From: Streptomyces cirratus
Lineage (GTDB): Bacteria > Actinomycetota > Actinomycetes > Streptomycetales > Streptomycetaceae
Assembly: GCF_014650775.1 (NCBI RefSeq)
Contig: NZ_BMVP01000021.1
Span: 1 to 64,000, forward strand
DNA length: 64,000 bases
Reading direction: 5' to 3'
Shown: positions 9,042 through 16,580 of the stretch, in pieces
Position numbering within the stretch: position 1 is the first letter of the stretch
Layout: the number at the start of each line of letters is the position of its first letter
Notes under the pieces: generated by a model
Database searches by the model: none
Seen by the model: only the letters and a program-made list of their open reading frames with translations
What the model was told of the DNA's origin: nothing
Position numbers and translations under genes: made by a program

Positions 9042-9984
9042 AGCGGCCCGCGCGTTCGGCGAGGTGCGCGGCGTGGGCGACGGCCAGGCGGCCGGCGGCC
9101 TCGGCGCAGGAGGCGAGGACGGCCATGTTGGCTCGCGCCGAACGCCCGTCGGTGGCCGCGTCCACGGCCCGCATCAGGTACTTGGTGATGCCCTGGCCGG
9201 AGACCCCGTCGGCGGTGGCCTGGGCGACGGCGGCGCGGATGGCCGTGTCGACCTCGGTGGAGTCGATGGCGTCCTCCTCCCTGACCGGGGTGGTGATCAG
9301 GAAGGAACTGTTGTTGCCCAGCGCCCAGTGCGCCTCGACGGCGCGGGCGATGACCTGTTCGTCGTCCAGGCGGTGGGGCGCCCGGTGGCCGCTGGTGCGG
9401 CAGTAGAAGGCGGGGAAGTCGTCCGAGCGGTAGGCGACGACCGGGACGCACTGCGTCTCCAGGTACTCCAGCGTCAGCCCGAGGTCGAGGATCATCTTCG
9501 CTCCGGCGCAGACGACGGCGACCTTGGAGCGGGTGAACTGGATGAGGTCGGAGGAGACGTCCCAGGTCTCCTGCGCGCCGCGGTGCACGCCGCCGATGCC
9601 GGCGGAGGAGAAGAACGCGATCCCCGCGAGCTCGGCCGCCACGACGGAGGACGCCACGGTGGTGGCGCCGAGGCCGCCCTTGGCCAGTACGAGCGGCATG
9701 TCCCGGCTGGAGACCTTGGGGATGTCCGGCAGGGAGGCGAAGCGCTCGATGTCCGAGTCCGACATGCCGACGCGGATCTCGCCCGCCTCGATGCAGATCG
9801 TCGCGGGTACCGCACCGCCGGCCCGTACGGCGTCCTCCACCTTGCGAGCGGTGGCCGCGTTGTCGGGGTAGGGCAGGCCGTGCGTGATGACGTTGCTCTC
9901 CAGGGCGACGACGGCCGCGCCGTCGTGGAGGGCCTCACGGACTTCCTCGGTGTAGACGACGGGGATGCCGCTGCTTGCGCTCAT
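9040..9984 (-). CDS. indA: IndA/PsuG-type pseudouridine-5'-phosphate glycosidase (C-glycosidase)
   Basis: 314-residue enzyme that reversibly joins ribose 5-phosphate to uracil (or an analogue) through a C-C bond. Family residues are visible: Glu29 in VALESNVITHG, Lys102 in LAKGGLGATTVA, Asp142 after the GGVHRGAQETWD metal/substrate motif, the Schiff-base Lys163 in CAGAKMILD, and RANMAVL near the C-terminus. Homologues act in indigoidine-linked clusters (IndA), minimycin, showdomycin and alnumycin pathways. It is third from the end of the seven-gene operon, 10 bp after the tautomerase gene. A fused or adjacent HAD phosphatase, usual in C-nucleoside clusters, is not seen here. Confidence 0.95.
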   Translation of the reverse strand: MSASSGIPVVYTEEVREALHDGAAVVALESNVITHGLPYPDNAATARKVEDAVRAGGAVPATICIEAGEIRVGMSDSDIERFASLPDIPKVSSRDMPLVLAKGGLGATTVASSVVAAELAGIAFFSSAGIGGVHRGAQETWDVSSDLIQFTRSKVAVVCAGAKMILDLGLTLEYLETQCVPVVAYRSDDFPAFYCRTSGHRAPHRLDDEQVIARAVEAHWALGNNSSFLITTPVREEDAIDSTEVDTAIRAAVAQATADGVSGQGITKYLMRAVDAATDGRSARANMAVLASCAEAAGRLAVAHAAHLAERAGR

Positions 9985-9994
9985 CGAAGGTCTC

Positions 9995-10228
9995 TCACTT
10001 CTCGTTCCAGTAGCCGGGCGGCTTGACCAGCAGGTCCCGGCGGGCTGCTATCTCGGTGAGGACGTGGGCGTCCCAGTCCTCGGGTTCGACCGGCTCCAGC
10101 GAGATCGAGACGGTGTCCTCGCCGGTGGCGAAGGTCCGCGTCACCGCGGCGGTGACCGCGTCGTCGATCGCCCGGATCTGTTCGGCCGTGAAGTCTCTCG
10201 GGTAGTGCCGGACGTGGACGTGGGGCAC
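9995..10228 (-). CDS. Tautomerase superfamily protein (4-OT-like)
   Basis: Small 77-residue protein with the family's N-terminal proline directly after the start codon (V-P-H-V-H-V-R-H-Y). That catalytic proline fixes the GTG at 10228 as the start rather than the further upstream codon; AGGAGAGG lies upstream. The rest (TAEQIRAIDDAVTAAVTRT, EDTVSISLEPVEPEDW, LLVKPPGYW) fits the family. It probably catalyses a keto-enol or proton shift on a pathway intermediate. It lies between indA (10 bp) and the EamA gene, from which a hairpin separates it. Confidence 0.8.
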   Translation of the reverse strand: MPHVHVRHYPRDFTAEQIRAIDDAVTAAVTRTFATGEDTVSISLEPVEPEDWDAHVLTEIAARRDLLVKPPGYWNEK

Positions 10229-10262
10229 GGGACTGGGTTCCTCTCCTGATCGGTGGCGGACG

Positions 10263-10302
10263 GGTGGCACACCGAGGACGGGGGAGACCTCGGTGTGCCA
10301 CC
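10263..10302 (-). terminator. Hairpin between the exporter and tautomerase genes
   Basis: Perfect 15-bp stem GGTGGCACACCGAGG (10263-10277) / complement (10288-10302) with a 10-nt loop. A weaker CCCCACC/GGTGGGG stem follows at 10315-10339. It lies inside what otherwise looks like one operon, so it may attenuate rather than stop transcription. Confidence 0.65.
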
Positions 10303-10369
10303 GCCACTCCCGGCCCCCACCAGGGGGGTTTCGGTGGGGCGGGGAGTTCGGGGGAGGAGCTCCGGCGCG

Positions 10370-11278
10370 TCAGGCGTCGACGGGCTCCCGCGCACTGGCC
10401 CTGGCCGCTTGCCTCTTGGCCCGGCCGGGGCGCGGCTGGGCCAGGATGACGGCGGCGACCACGGTCAGGGCGCCGACGAGCTGGAGCGGCGACAGGGCCT
10501 GGTCGAGGACGAAGTAGCCCAGCAGGGTGGCCGCGAGCGGCGAGGCGAAGCTCAGGAACGAGACGGCCAGCGCGGGCAGCCGTTCCATGCCGCGGAACCA
10601 GATCGCGTAGGCGAACAGGGCCCCGATGATGCCGAGGTAGGCGAAGCCCGCGAGGTTCTTGCCGGTGATCGTGTCGGGCAGGCCCTCGCCGATCAGGGCG
10701 ACCGGCAGGAGCACGAGGCCGCCGACGGTCAGCTGCCAGCCCGTGAAGGTCAGCAGGCCCACCCCTTCGGGGCGGCCCCAGCGCTTGGTCAGCACGATGC
10801 CGGAGGCCATGCTGAGCGCGCCCAGCAGACCGGCGATGACACCGGTGGCGTTCAGGCCGGCGTTCGGCTGGAGGACCAGCAGGGCCACGCCGGCGGCGCC
10901 GAGCGCGCAGGCGACCAGGTGGATCTGCTTGATCTTCTCCTTGAGCAGCAGGGCCCCCAGGAGCAGCACGATCATCGGCTGGATGGACATCACCAGCGCC
11001 GCGACCCCGCCCGGCAGGTGGTACGCCGCGACGAACAGCAGGTAGAAGAAGGCGCCGATGTTCAGGACGCCGAGGACCAGCGCCCGCCACCACCAGATGC
11101 CGCGGGGCAGCGTCCGGCCGATGAGTACGAGGATCAGGCCGGCGGGCAGGGCCCGCAGCAGGGACGCCAGCAGCGGGCGGCCCTCCGGGAGCAGCTCGGT
11201 GGTGACCAGGTACGTCGAACCCCAGATGGCGGGGGCGAGCGCGGTCAGCGCCGAGTCGCTCAGTGCGCGGCTCTTCAT
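10370..11278 (-). CDS. EamA/DMT-superfamily exporter
   Basis: 302-residue integral membrane protein with about ten hydrophobic segments and the internal two-fold EamA repeat (GSTYLVTTELLPEGRPLLASLLRA in the first half; FRGMERLPALAVSFLSFASPL in the second). Such drug/metabolite transporters export small polar molecules. Its ATG overlaps the upp stop as ATGA. It is the only transporter in the IndA operon and so likely exports that pathway's product (inference). Confidence 0.88.
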   Translation of the reverse strand: MKSRALSDSALTALAPAIWGSTYLVTTELLPEGRPLLASLLRALPAGLILVLIGRTLPRGIWWWRALVLGVLNIGAFFYLLFVAAYHLPGGVAALVMSIQPMIVLLLGALLLKEKIKQIHLVACALGAAGVALLVLQPNAGLNATGVIAGLLGALSMASGIVLTKRWGRPEGVGLLTFTGWQLTVGGLVLLPVALIGEGLPDTITGKNLAGFAYLGIIGALFAYAIWFRGMERLPALAVSFLSFASPLAATLLGYFVLDQALSPLQLVGALTVVAAVILAQPRPGRAKRQAARASAREPVDA

Positions 11279-11943
11279 CGGACCACGGCCGAGTCGGTCG
11301 TGCCGAAGAAGCGGTCGCCGAAGTCACCGATGCCGGGGATCATGAAGGCGTTCTCGTTGAGCCGCTCTTCGATCGACGAGGTGACGATCTTGACGGCGGG
11401 GTGCTTGGCGTGGACCGCCTCGATGCCCTCGGGCGCGGCGAGGAAGTTGACGAACACGATGTTCTCCTCGCGCACGCCCGCGTCGAGCAGCAGGCCGATG
11501 GCGGCGTTGGCGCTGCCGCCGGTGGCGAGCATCGGCTCCAGGAGCAGTACCTGGCGGTGCGCGATGTCGTCCGGGAGGTTCTGGTAGAGGTAGTGCGGGA
11601 GCTTGGTGGTCTTGTCGCGCTGGATGAGTATCTTGCCGACGCGGATGTTGGGCACGACGGAGCGCAGCTCGTCCACCATCGAGTCCCCGGCCCGGATCAC
11701 GGGCACGGCGCACAGGTCCGGCGTGAACTTCAACCCCTCGAAGGTCTCGCCGACCGGCGTGATCACCTTCTGCTTGTCGAACGGCAGCAGATCCAGCGCC
11801 GATTCGAGCAGGAGGCGGATGATGCGCCGGGAGTAGAAGACGAAGTCCGCGCGCGAGGCGTCACGGTCTCGGATGATGGTGTGCATCGCCCGCAGCTGGT
11901 TGGTCTGCGGAAGCGGGTGGACGTTGTGGTGGCCGGTCGCCAT
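11275..11943 (-). CDS. upp: Uracil phosphoribosyltransferase
   Basis: 222-residue PRTase: uracil plus PRPP gives UMP. The PRPP-binding loop LLLEPMLATGGSANAAI is intact, as are the N-terminal ATGHHNVHPLPQTNQL region and VPVIRAGDSMVDELRSVVP. Stop overlaps the EamA start by 4 nt. In this operon it may act on a uracil-like heterocycle or provide self-resistance/salvage; both are inference. An alternative upstream start would add a Pro-rich extension and is less likely. A possible GC-rich hairpin (about 11980-12016) lies between it and the TrpF-like gene. Confidence 0.9.
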   Translation of the reverse strand: MATGHHNVHPLPQTNQLRAMHTIIRDRDASRADFVFYSRRIIRLLLESALDLLPFDKQKVITPVGETFEGLKFTPDLCAVPVIRAGDSMVDELRSVVPNIRVGKILIQRDKTTKLPHYLYQNLPDDIAHRQVLLLEPMLATGGSANAAIGLLLDAGVREENIVFVNFLAAPEGIEAVHAKHPAVKIVTSSIEERLNENAFMIPGIGDFGDRFFGTTDSAVVR

Positions 11944-12041
11944 GAGAACCTGCTTCTCGTCGGTCGGTGGAGACGGGCTGCGGCCGGGCCCGGTGGGGGG
12001 TGTCCCGGGCGGCCGCAACCACGGTCGGGGTGCCGTTGGTG

Positions 12042-12737
12042 TCAGGCGCTCTCGCCGGCGATCTCGGCGAACGCCTTGCGCGACTCGGCCACGAACTTGG
12101 CGACCTTCGCGCGGTCCTTGCGGCCGTCGGCGCCTTCGAGGCCCGTGTGGGCGTCGACGGCGGCGGGCTTGACGAAGCGGATGGCGTCGGCGACGTTCTC
12201 CGCGTTCAGGCCGCCGGCCATCATCAGGGGCTTGGGGGAGCGGCGCACGAGCTCGGCGCTGACGTTCCAGTCGTGGGTGAGACCGGTGGCGCCCTTGGCT
12301 CCGGTGGCCGGATTGAAGGTGTCGGTGATGAACATGTCCACCGAGTCGGCGACGTCGTCGACGAGCTGGAGCAGCTCCTCGGCGTTGTCCTCCTTCACGA
12401 CCAGGCTCTTGAGTACGTACAGGTCGGGGCGGTTGGCCTTGAGCTTGCGCAGCTGCTCCGGCTCCACGTCACCGTGCAGCTGGACGGCCTTGACGCCGAG
12501 CTGGGTGGTGAAGGCGCTGATCTCGTCGGCATCGGTCATGTAGCTGATGAGGACGCCCTCCTGGGGGGCCGTCAGACCGCCGATGATCTCCGTCGCCGCC
12601 ACCTCGGAGATGTCGTCCTTGCCCGACGGGAGGCGGAGCGGGAACCCGAACCAGTCGACGCCCTCCTCGGCCAGCAGAGCGGCCTCGTCGGCGTCGATGA
12701 TCCCGGCGACCTGCACCAGATCCTTCACGTCACTCAT
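12042..12737 (-). CDS. TrpF-like (phosphoribosylanthranilate isomerase family) protein lacking the catalytic Cys
   Basis: 231-residue TIM-barrel protein of the TrpF family: QLHGDVEPEQL, MFITDTFNPATGAKGATG with the conserved Asp, and the phosphate-binding AGGLNAENV are visible. In genuine TrpF the N-terminal KICG motif supplies the general-base Cys; here it reads VQVAG, so Ala11 stands in its place and Lys is Gln. It is therefore probably not a tryptophan-pathway isomerase but a paralogue acting on another phosphoribosyl adduct (inference). First gene of the seven-gene operon; ATG at 12737 has AAAAGGAA upstream. Confidence 0.82.
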   Translation of the reverse strand: MSDVKDLVQVAGIIDADEAALLAEEGVDWFGFPLRLPSGKDDISEVAATEIIGGLTAPQEGVLISYMTDADEISAFTTQLGVKAVQLHGDVEPEQLRKLKANRPDLYVLKSLVVKEDNAEELLQLVDDVADSVDMFITDTFNPATGAKGATGLTHDWNVSAELVRRSPKPLMMAGGLNAENVADAIRFVKPAAVDAHTGLEGADGRKDRAKVAKFVAESRKAFAEIAGESA

Positions 12738-12889
12738 GTGTGATTCCTTTTCAGATGAAACTGAATGAACAGAACGTTTACGGGCAGTGAGTACGAAGGA
12801 CGTGCCCCGGTATGACGGTTTTCGGTACACGTCGCGGGATGCTCTCCAAAAGCCTCGTTGGTACCGATCCGTGGGTCAACGGGCTCTAT

Positions 12890-12938
12890 GTCAGATCCGC
12901 GTCAACCTTCCTCACGTCTGTGTCAGAGACCGTCACGA
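12890..12938 (-). promoter_or_regulatory. Candidate SARP operator upstream of the TrpF-like operon
   Basis: GTCA/CTCA-type heptamers start at 12890, 12901, 12911, 12922 and 12932, a 10-11 bp period typical of SARP binding sites. They lie about 150 bp upstream of the operon start in a relatively AT-rich stretch. No -10 box could be assigned with confidence. Confidence 0.4.
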
Positions 12939-12994
12939 ACAGCGCAACTGCTTCCATCCACAAGGCTGTTGGGCGAGGGTGAACGCGAGTACGG

Positions 12995-13213
12995 TCAGCG
13001 GCCGCGGCGGCCGGCGCGCCCCCGGACGAGGGCGATCCCCCAGGCGGCCCGGCGGCGCATCAGCGTGGACAGGGGCGGCCCGGGGTGGCACGGCACGGGG
13101 TACATCAGCTCGGGGAACCAGAGGGCGGCACGCTGCCGCGCGGGATCGCGTACGGGTTCCCGCACCGGCTTGCGGCGGGCGGCGACGAGGTGGCCGGTGA
13201 TCCCGGTGCTCAC
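12995..13213 (-). CDS. Small hypothetical protein (72 aa), translationally coupled
   Basis: The GTG at 13213 overlaps the stop of the SnoaL-like gene as GTGA, the main reason to believe it is translated. The product is basic and Arg/Pro-rich (starts VSTGITGHLVAARRKP, contains WFPELMYPVPCHPGPP) with no domain I recognise. It would be the last gene of the accE-dehydratase-SnoaL transcription unit. It could equally be non-coding. Confidence 0.4.
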   Translation of the reverse strand: MSTGITGHLVAARRKPVREPVRDPARQRAALWFPELMYPVPCHPGPPLSTLMRRRAAWGIALVRGRAGRRGR

Positions 13214-13755
13214 CACTGCACCCCGGTCAGCTCGGGCAGGCGGTCCCCGGCGTCCCACACGACGTGGAAGGCGACGTGGCTCAGCCGCCAGCCGGCCCCC
13301 GTGCGCACAGCGCGGGCCCGGCAGTACCCGCCCACCTCGAAGGGCGCCGGCGGCCCGTCGGGCCCGTCGCCGGGCCCGTGCAGGTGCCGGGTGAGCTGCT
13401 GGACCCGCAGCGTGGCCCGGTCGCCGTCGAGGCGGATGTCGTGGTTGGCGCTGATGTGGTGGGTGCGCGACCAGCGCGCCCCGGCCTCCCGGCGCAGCAC
13501 GGCGAAACCCTCGACGCCCGTGCAGGTGCCGACGGGGAAGGCGAAGACGGCGTCCTCGGTGAACAGCTCGTCGAACGCCGCCCCGTCGGGTCCGGCGTGG
13601 ATCCCGGTGTCGAGGGCGCCGACGTAGCGGTCGAAGAGGTCCCGCAGCTCGGCTCGGTCGCGCAGGACCCGTACCTGCGCGGACAGATCCGCGAGCTCGT
13701 CGTGGATCGATGGCATGGCCGCTCCTGTTCGGGAATCGGTGGTCGATTCGGTCAT
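13210..13755 (-). CDS. SnoaL-like / NTF2-fold protein
   Basis: 181-residue protein with an alpha+beta barrel of the SnoaL/ring-hydroxylating beta-subunit-like type: N-terminal helix DELADLSAQVRVLRDRAELRDLFDRYV, then FDELFTEDAVFAFPVGTCTG, THHISANHDIRLDGDRATLRVQQLTRH and the final strand GGYCRARAVRTGAGWRLSHVAFHVVW. Members act as polyketide cyclases, hydroxylases or isomerases; the reaction here is unknown. ATG at 13755 overlaps the dehydratase stop (ATGA). Confidence 0.82.
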   Translation of the reverse strand: MTESTTDSRTGAAMPSIHDELADLSAQVRVLRDRAELRDLFDRYVGALDTGIHAGPDGAAFDELFTEDAVFAFPVGTCTGVEGFAVLRREAGARWSRTHHISANHDIRLDGDRATLRVQQLTRHLHGPGDGPDGPPAPFEVGGYCRARAVRTGAGWRLSHVAFHVVWDAGDRLPELTGVQW

Positions 13756-15056
13756 GTCCGGGACTGCACGAACTCCTTGACCGACGCGACGACGTAGTCG
13801 AGCATCTCGTCGGTCAGCGCCGGGTACACCCCGACCCAGAAGGTCTGGTCGGTGACGATGTCGCTGTTCGTGAGGTCGCCGACCACGCGGTGCGGTTCGC
13901 CGATGTAGGCCGGGTGCCGGGTGAGGTTCCCGGCGAACAGGCGCCGCGTGCCGATCTTGCGGTCCTCCAGGAAGTCCACGAGGGCCGCCCGCGTGTAGGG
14001 GGCCGCGGGGTCCACGGTGAGGGCGAAGCCGAACCAGCTCGGGTCGCTGCGCGGGGTGGCCTCGGGCAGGATCAGGTGGGGCACCCCGTCCAGGCCCTCG
14101 CGCAGCCGGCGCCAGTTGCGGCGGCGGGCGTCGCAGAAGTCGTCCAGCTTGTCGAGCTGGGTGAGGCCGAGCGCCGCCTGGATGTCCGTGGCCTTCAAGT
14201 TGTAGCCGACGTGCGAGAAGATGTACTTGTGGTCGTAGCCCTCGGGGAGGGTGCCCATCTGGTACTTGAAGCGCTTGAGGCACTTGTTGGTCTCGCCCGG
14301 CTCGCACCAGCAGTCCCGGCCCCAGTCGCGCAGCGATTCCACGATCCGCGCGAGCGCCAGGTTCGAGGTCAGCACGCAGCCGCCCTCGCCCATCGTCAGG
14401 TGGTGGGCCGGGTAGAAGCTCACCGTCGTCATGTCGCCGAACGTTCCGGTGAGCTGCCCGTCGTAGGTGGAGCCCACCGCGTCGCAGTTGTCCTCGATGA
14501 GGAACAGGTCGTGGTCGGCGGCGAGCCGGGCGATCTCCGCGACCTCGAAGGGGTTGCCGAGGGCGTGCGCGATCATGATGGCGCGAGTCTTGGGGCCGAT
14601 CGCCTGCGCGACCCGGTCCGCCGTCGTGTTGTAGGTGCCCAGCTCGACGTCCACGAAGACCGGGACGAGCCCGTTCTGGATGATCGGGTTGACGGTGGTG
14701 GGGAAGCCGGCGGCGACCGTGATGACCTCGTCGCCCCGCTTGAGGCGCCGGTCCTCCAGCAGGTGCGAGGTGAAGGCCGTCATGGCCAGCAGGTTGGCGG
14801 AGGAGCCCGAGTTGGTCAGGTGTGCCTTGCGGTGCCCCAGCTTGCGGGCGAAGCGCGACTCGAACCTGCGCGAGCTGGGTCCGGCGGCGATCCGCATCTC
14901 CAGGGCCGCCTCGACCAGCGCGGTGCGGTCGCGTTCGTCCAGTACCGCGCCGGCGGGCCAGATCTCGGTGGTGCCCGGGACGAAGGGCCGGTCGGCCTGC
15001 GTGTCCTGATGGAACTTCACGGTCTCGTCGAGCACGAGGCCCTTGTGGATGTTCAT
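13752..15056 (-). CDS. NDP-4-keto-6-deoxyhexose 3-dehydratase (UrdQ/SpnQ/ColD-like)
   Basis: 434-residue PLP/PMP-dependent enzyme removing the C3 hydroxyl during 2,3,6-trideoxysugar biosynthesis. The lysine that binds PLP in aminotransferases is replaced by His (SFYPAHHLTMGEGGCV), the diagnostic feature of the E1 dehydratase class, and the Cys-containing CWCEPGETNKCLKRF cluster-ligand region is present as in iron-sulfur members. It is the only deoxysugar gene in this window, so its partners must lie elsewhere. The angucycline auricin carries D-forosamine, a sugar that needs such a step, which fits but is not proof. Confidence 0.93.
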   Translation of the reverse strand: MNIHKGLVLDETVKFHQDTQADRPFVPGTTEIWPAGAVLDERDRTALVEAALEMRIAAGPSSRRFESRFARKLGHRKAHLTNSGSSANLLAMTAFTSHLLEDRRLKRGDEVITVAAGFPTTVNPIIQNGLVPVFVDVELGTYNTTADRVAQAIGPKTRAIMIAHALGNPFEVAEIARLAADHDLFLIEDNCDAVGSTYDGQLTGTFGDMTTVSFYPAHHLTMGEGGCVLTSNLALARIVESLRDWGRDCWCEPGETNKCLKRFKYQMGTLPEGYDHKYIFSHVGYNLKATDIQAALGLTQLDKLDDFCDARRRNWRRLREGLDGVPHLILPEATPRSDPSWFGFALTVDPAAPYTRAALVDFLEDRKIGTRRLFAGNLTRHPAYIGEPHRVVGDLTNSDIVTDQTFWVGVYPALTDEMLDYVVASVKEFVQSRT

Positions 15057-15140
15057 GACGTGATCCCTTCCCGGCGCTCTCGCGTCGCCGGTCGTTCGAA
15101 GCCTCGGCCGGCCCGTGCAGGGCCTGGGCCGGGCCGTGGC

Positions 15141-15377
15141 CTAGGCCGGCCGCGGGGCGGCGGGGTCGTCCCGCCAGGTGCGTGCGCCGCCGAAGGTGCG
15201 GTCGCGCTCGGGGCGGTGCCGGCCCGGTCGGGCGGGCCCGGCGCCCGCCGTGCCGCCGTACTGGCCCTCGTAGGCCGCGGCCCGGGCGAGGACGACGGCG
15301 GTCAGGGCCGCGAGTTCGTCGGTGTCGGGCCGGCCCGTCACCACGCGGACGAACCGGCCGGGATCGTTCCTTCTCAC
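15141..15377 (-). CDS. accE: Acyl-CoA carboxylase epsilon subunit
   Basis: 78-residue protein resembling the small epsilon subunit of actinobacterial acetyl/propionyl-CoA carboxylase: VVTGRPDTDELAALTAVVLARAAA followed by a C-terminal TWRDDP, the usual Trp-containing tail. GTG at 15377 is chosen because GAGGAG sits 6 bp upstream; an upstream start would run into the MITE-like repeat. It would help supply malonyl-CoA for the polyketide synthase. No alpha/beta carboxylase genes are in the window. It is 84 bp ahead of the dehydratase gene. Confidence 0.75.
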   Translation of the reverse strand: MRRNDPGRFVRVVTGRPDTDELAALTAVVLARAAAYEGQYGGTAGAGPARPGRHRPERDRTFGGARTWRDDPAAPRPA

Positions 15378-15393
15378 AGGGTGCTCCTCGTCT

Positions 15394-15581
15394 GGTGCTG
15401 TGGCCGGGAAGGTTTGCCCGGTCGCGGCGTCCGGTGCGGTGCGGTGCAAGGCGGAGGGCCGTGGCCCGTACCGGACGTACGCGCACGGTCCGACAACGGT
15501 GGGGGCACCTCCCGGCGGTAGCTGGGGGAGAGGTGCCGTGCCGGGCGCAGCGACCCGGTGAACCCTCCCGGTCACAGCGCT
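15394..15581. repeat. MITE-like inverted-repeat element, copy 2 (188 bp)
   Basis: Ends match copy 1 at 8973-9041: GGTGCTGTGGCCGGGAAGG on the left and ACCCTCCCGGTCACAGCGCT on the right, with the inner GCCGTGCCGGGCG and CGACCCGGTGAA shared. It carries about 119 extra bases inside. It lies between the MAT and accE genes. Confidence 0.6.
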
Positions 15582-15603
15582 GGGCGGCCCGCGGGGCCGC
15601 TGG

Positions 15604-16557
15604 TCAGACCACGGTGTCGCTCGGGGCGTCCGGCACCGCGCCCACCGACGGGGCGGCGGTCCGCGTCGTGTGGACGCGGGCGTCCGGCAGGATGCGCCGG
15701 ACCAGGCCGCCGAGCACCCGGCCCGGCCCCACCTCCACGTACCGGTCGGCGCCCGAGGCGGCGAGCGTCGCGACGGCCTCCGTCCACCGCACCGGCCGGG
15801 TCAGCTGGCCGCGCAGCGCGACGACGGCCTCGGCGGCGGTCTCGATGCGCCCCCCGGTGACGCTGGAGACCAGCGGCAGCTCCGGGTCACGGAAGGCGGT
15901 GGCGATCAGGGTCTCGGTGAACTCCGCCTCCGCCTCGCGCAGCAGGCTGGAGTGGAAGGGGCCGCCGGCCCGCAGCGGCCGTACCCGCGCCCCGGCCGCG
16001 CGGGCCGCCTCGGTGAGGTGGGACACCGCCCCGGCCTCCCCGGAGACCACCGTCTGGCGGGGTTCGTTGTCGCCGGCCACCTCGACGACCTGGTCCGTCG
16101 CCGCACGGGACTCGGCGCACAGCCTCACCAGGTCCCGGCGGCTGAGGCCGATGACGGCCGCGGTCGCGCTGCCGACCCGGTCGCCGACGGTGGCGACGAG
16201 TTCGCTGCGCAGCCGGACCAGCCACAGCGCGTCTGTCCATTCCAGGACCCCGGCGGCGACCAGCGCCATGTACTCGCCGAGGCTGTGTCCGGCGACCGCG
16301 TACGGTTCGAGGCCCTCGCCGCGCAGCACTTCCAGGGCCGCCAGGCTCGTCAGGAACACGGCCGGCTGCGCGACGACCGGGTCCTCCAGGTCCCGGTCGG
16401 AGCCGTCCCGGCAGATCCGGGCCAGCGGGATCCCGAGGAGGTCGTCGGCGGCGCGGAAGTAGGTGTCGGCGAGCTGCGGCCGCCGGGCGAGCAGCTCCCT
16501 GCCCATGCCGGCGCATTCGGAGCCCTGGCCGGGAAACACGAAGGCGGTACGGGTCAT
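15604..16557 (-). CDS. Malonyl-CoA:ACP malonyltransferase (FabD-like)
   Basis: 317-residue acyltransferase loading extender units onto a carrier protein. FVFPGQGSE start, nucleophile Ser92 in GHSLGEY, Arg in the LRSELVA segment and catalytic His203 in PFHSSLL are all visible. Last gene of an operon exporter-carrier protein-PPTase-MAT, a self-contained set of PKS support functions beside the minimal PKS. Type II PKSs usually borrow the fatty-acid MAT, so a dedicated one is noteworthy. ATG at 16557, weak AAGGA upstream. Confidence 0.9.
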   Translation of the reverse strand: MTRTAFVFPGQGSECAGMGRELLARRPQLADTYFRAADDLLGIPLARICRDGSDRDLEDPVVAQPAVFLTSLAALEVLRGEGLEPYAVAGHSLGEYMALVAAGVLEWTDALWLVRLRSELVATVGDRVGSATAAVIGLSRRDLVRLCAESRAATDQVVEVAGDNEPRQTVVSGEAGAVSHLTEAARAAGARVRPLRAGGPFHSSLLREAEAEFTETLIATAFRDPELPLVSSVTGGRIETAAEAVVALRGQLTRPVRWTEAVATLAASGADRYVEVGPGRVLGGLVRRILPDARVHTTRTAAPSVGAVPDAPSDTVV

Positions 16558-16580
16558 CCGGTCACGTCCTTAATCTGCGG

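Noticed and set aside
12787..13200. 137-codon forward frame upstream of the TrpF-like gene
   Set aside because: No domain; overlaps the operon promoter region and the better supported coupled reverse ORF.
13710..15521. 603-codon forward frame
   Set aside because: Antisense to the dehydratase gene with no ribosome-binding site or recognisable domain.
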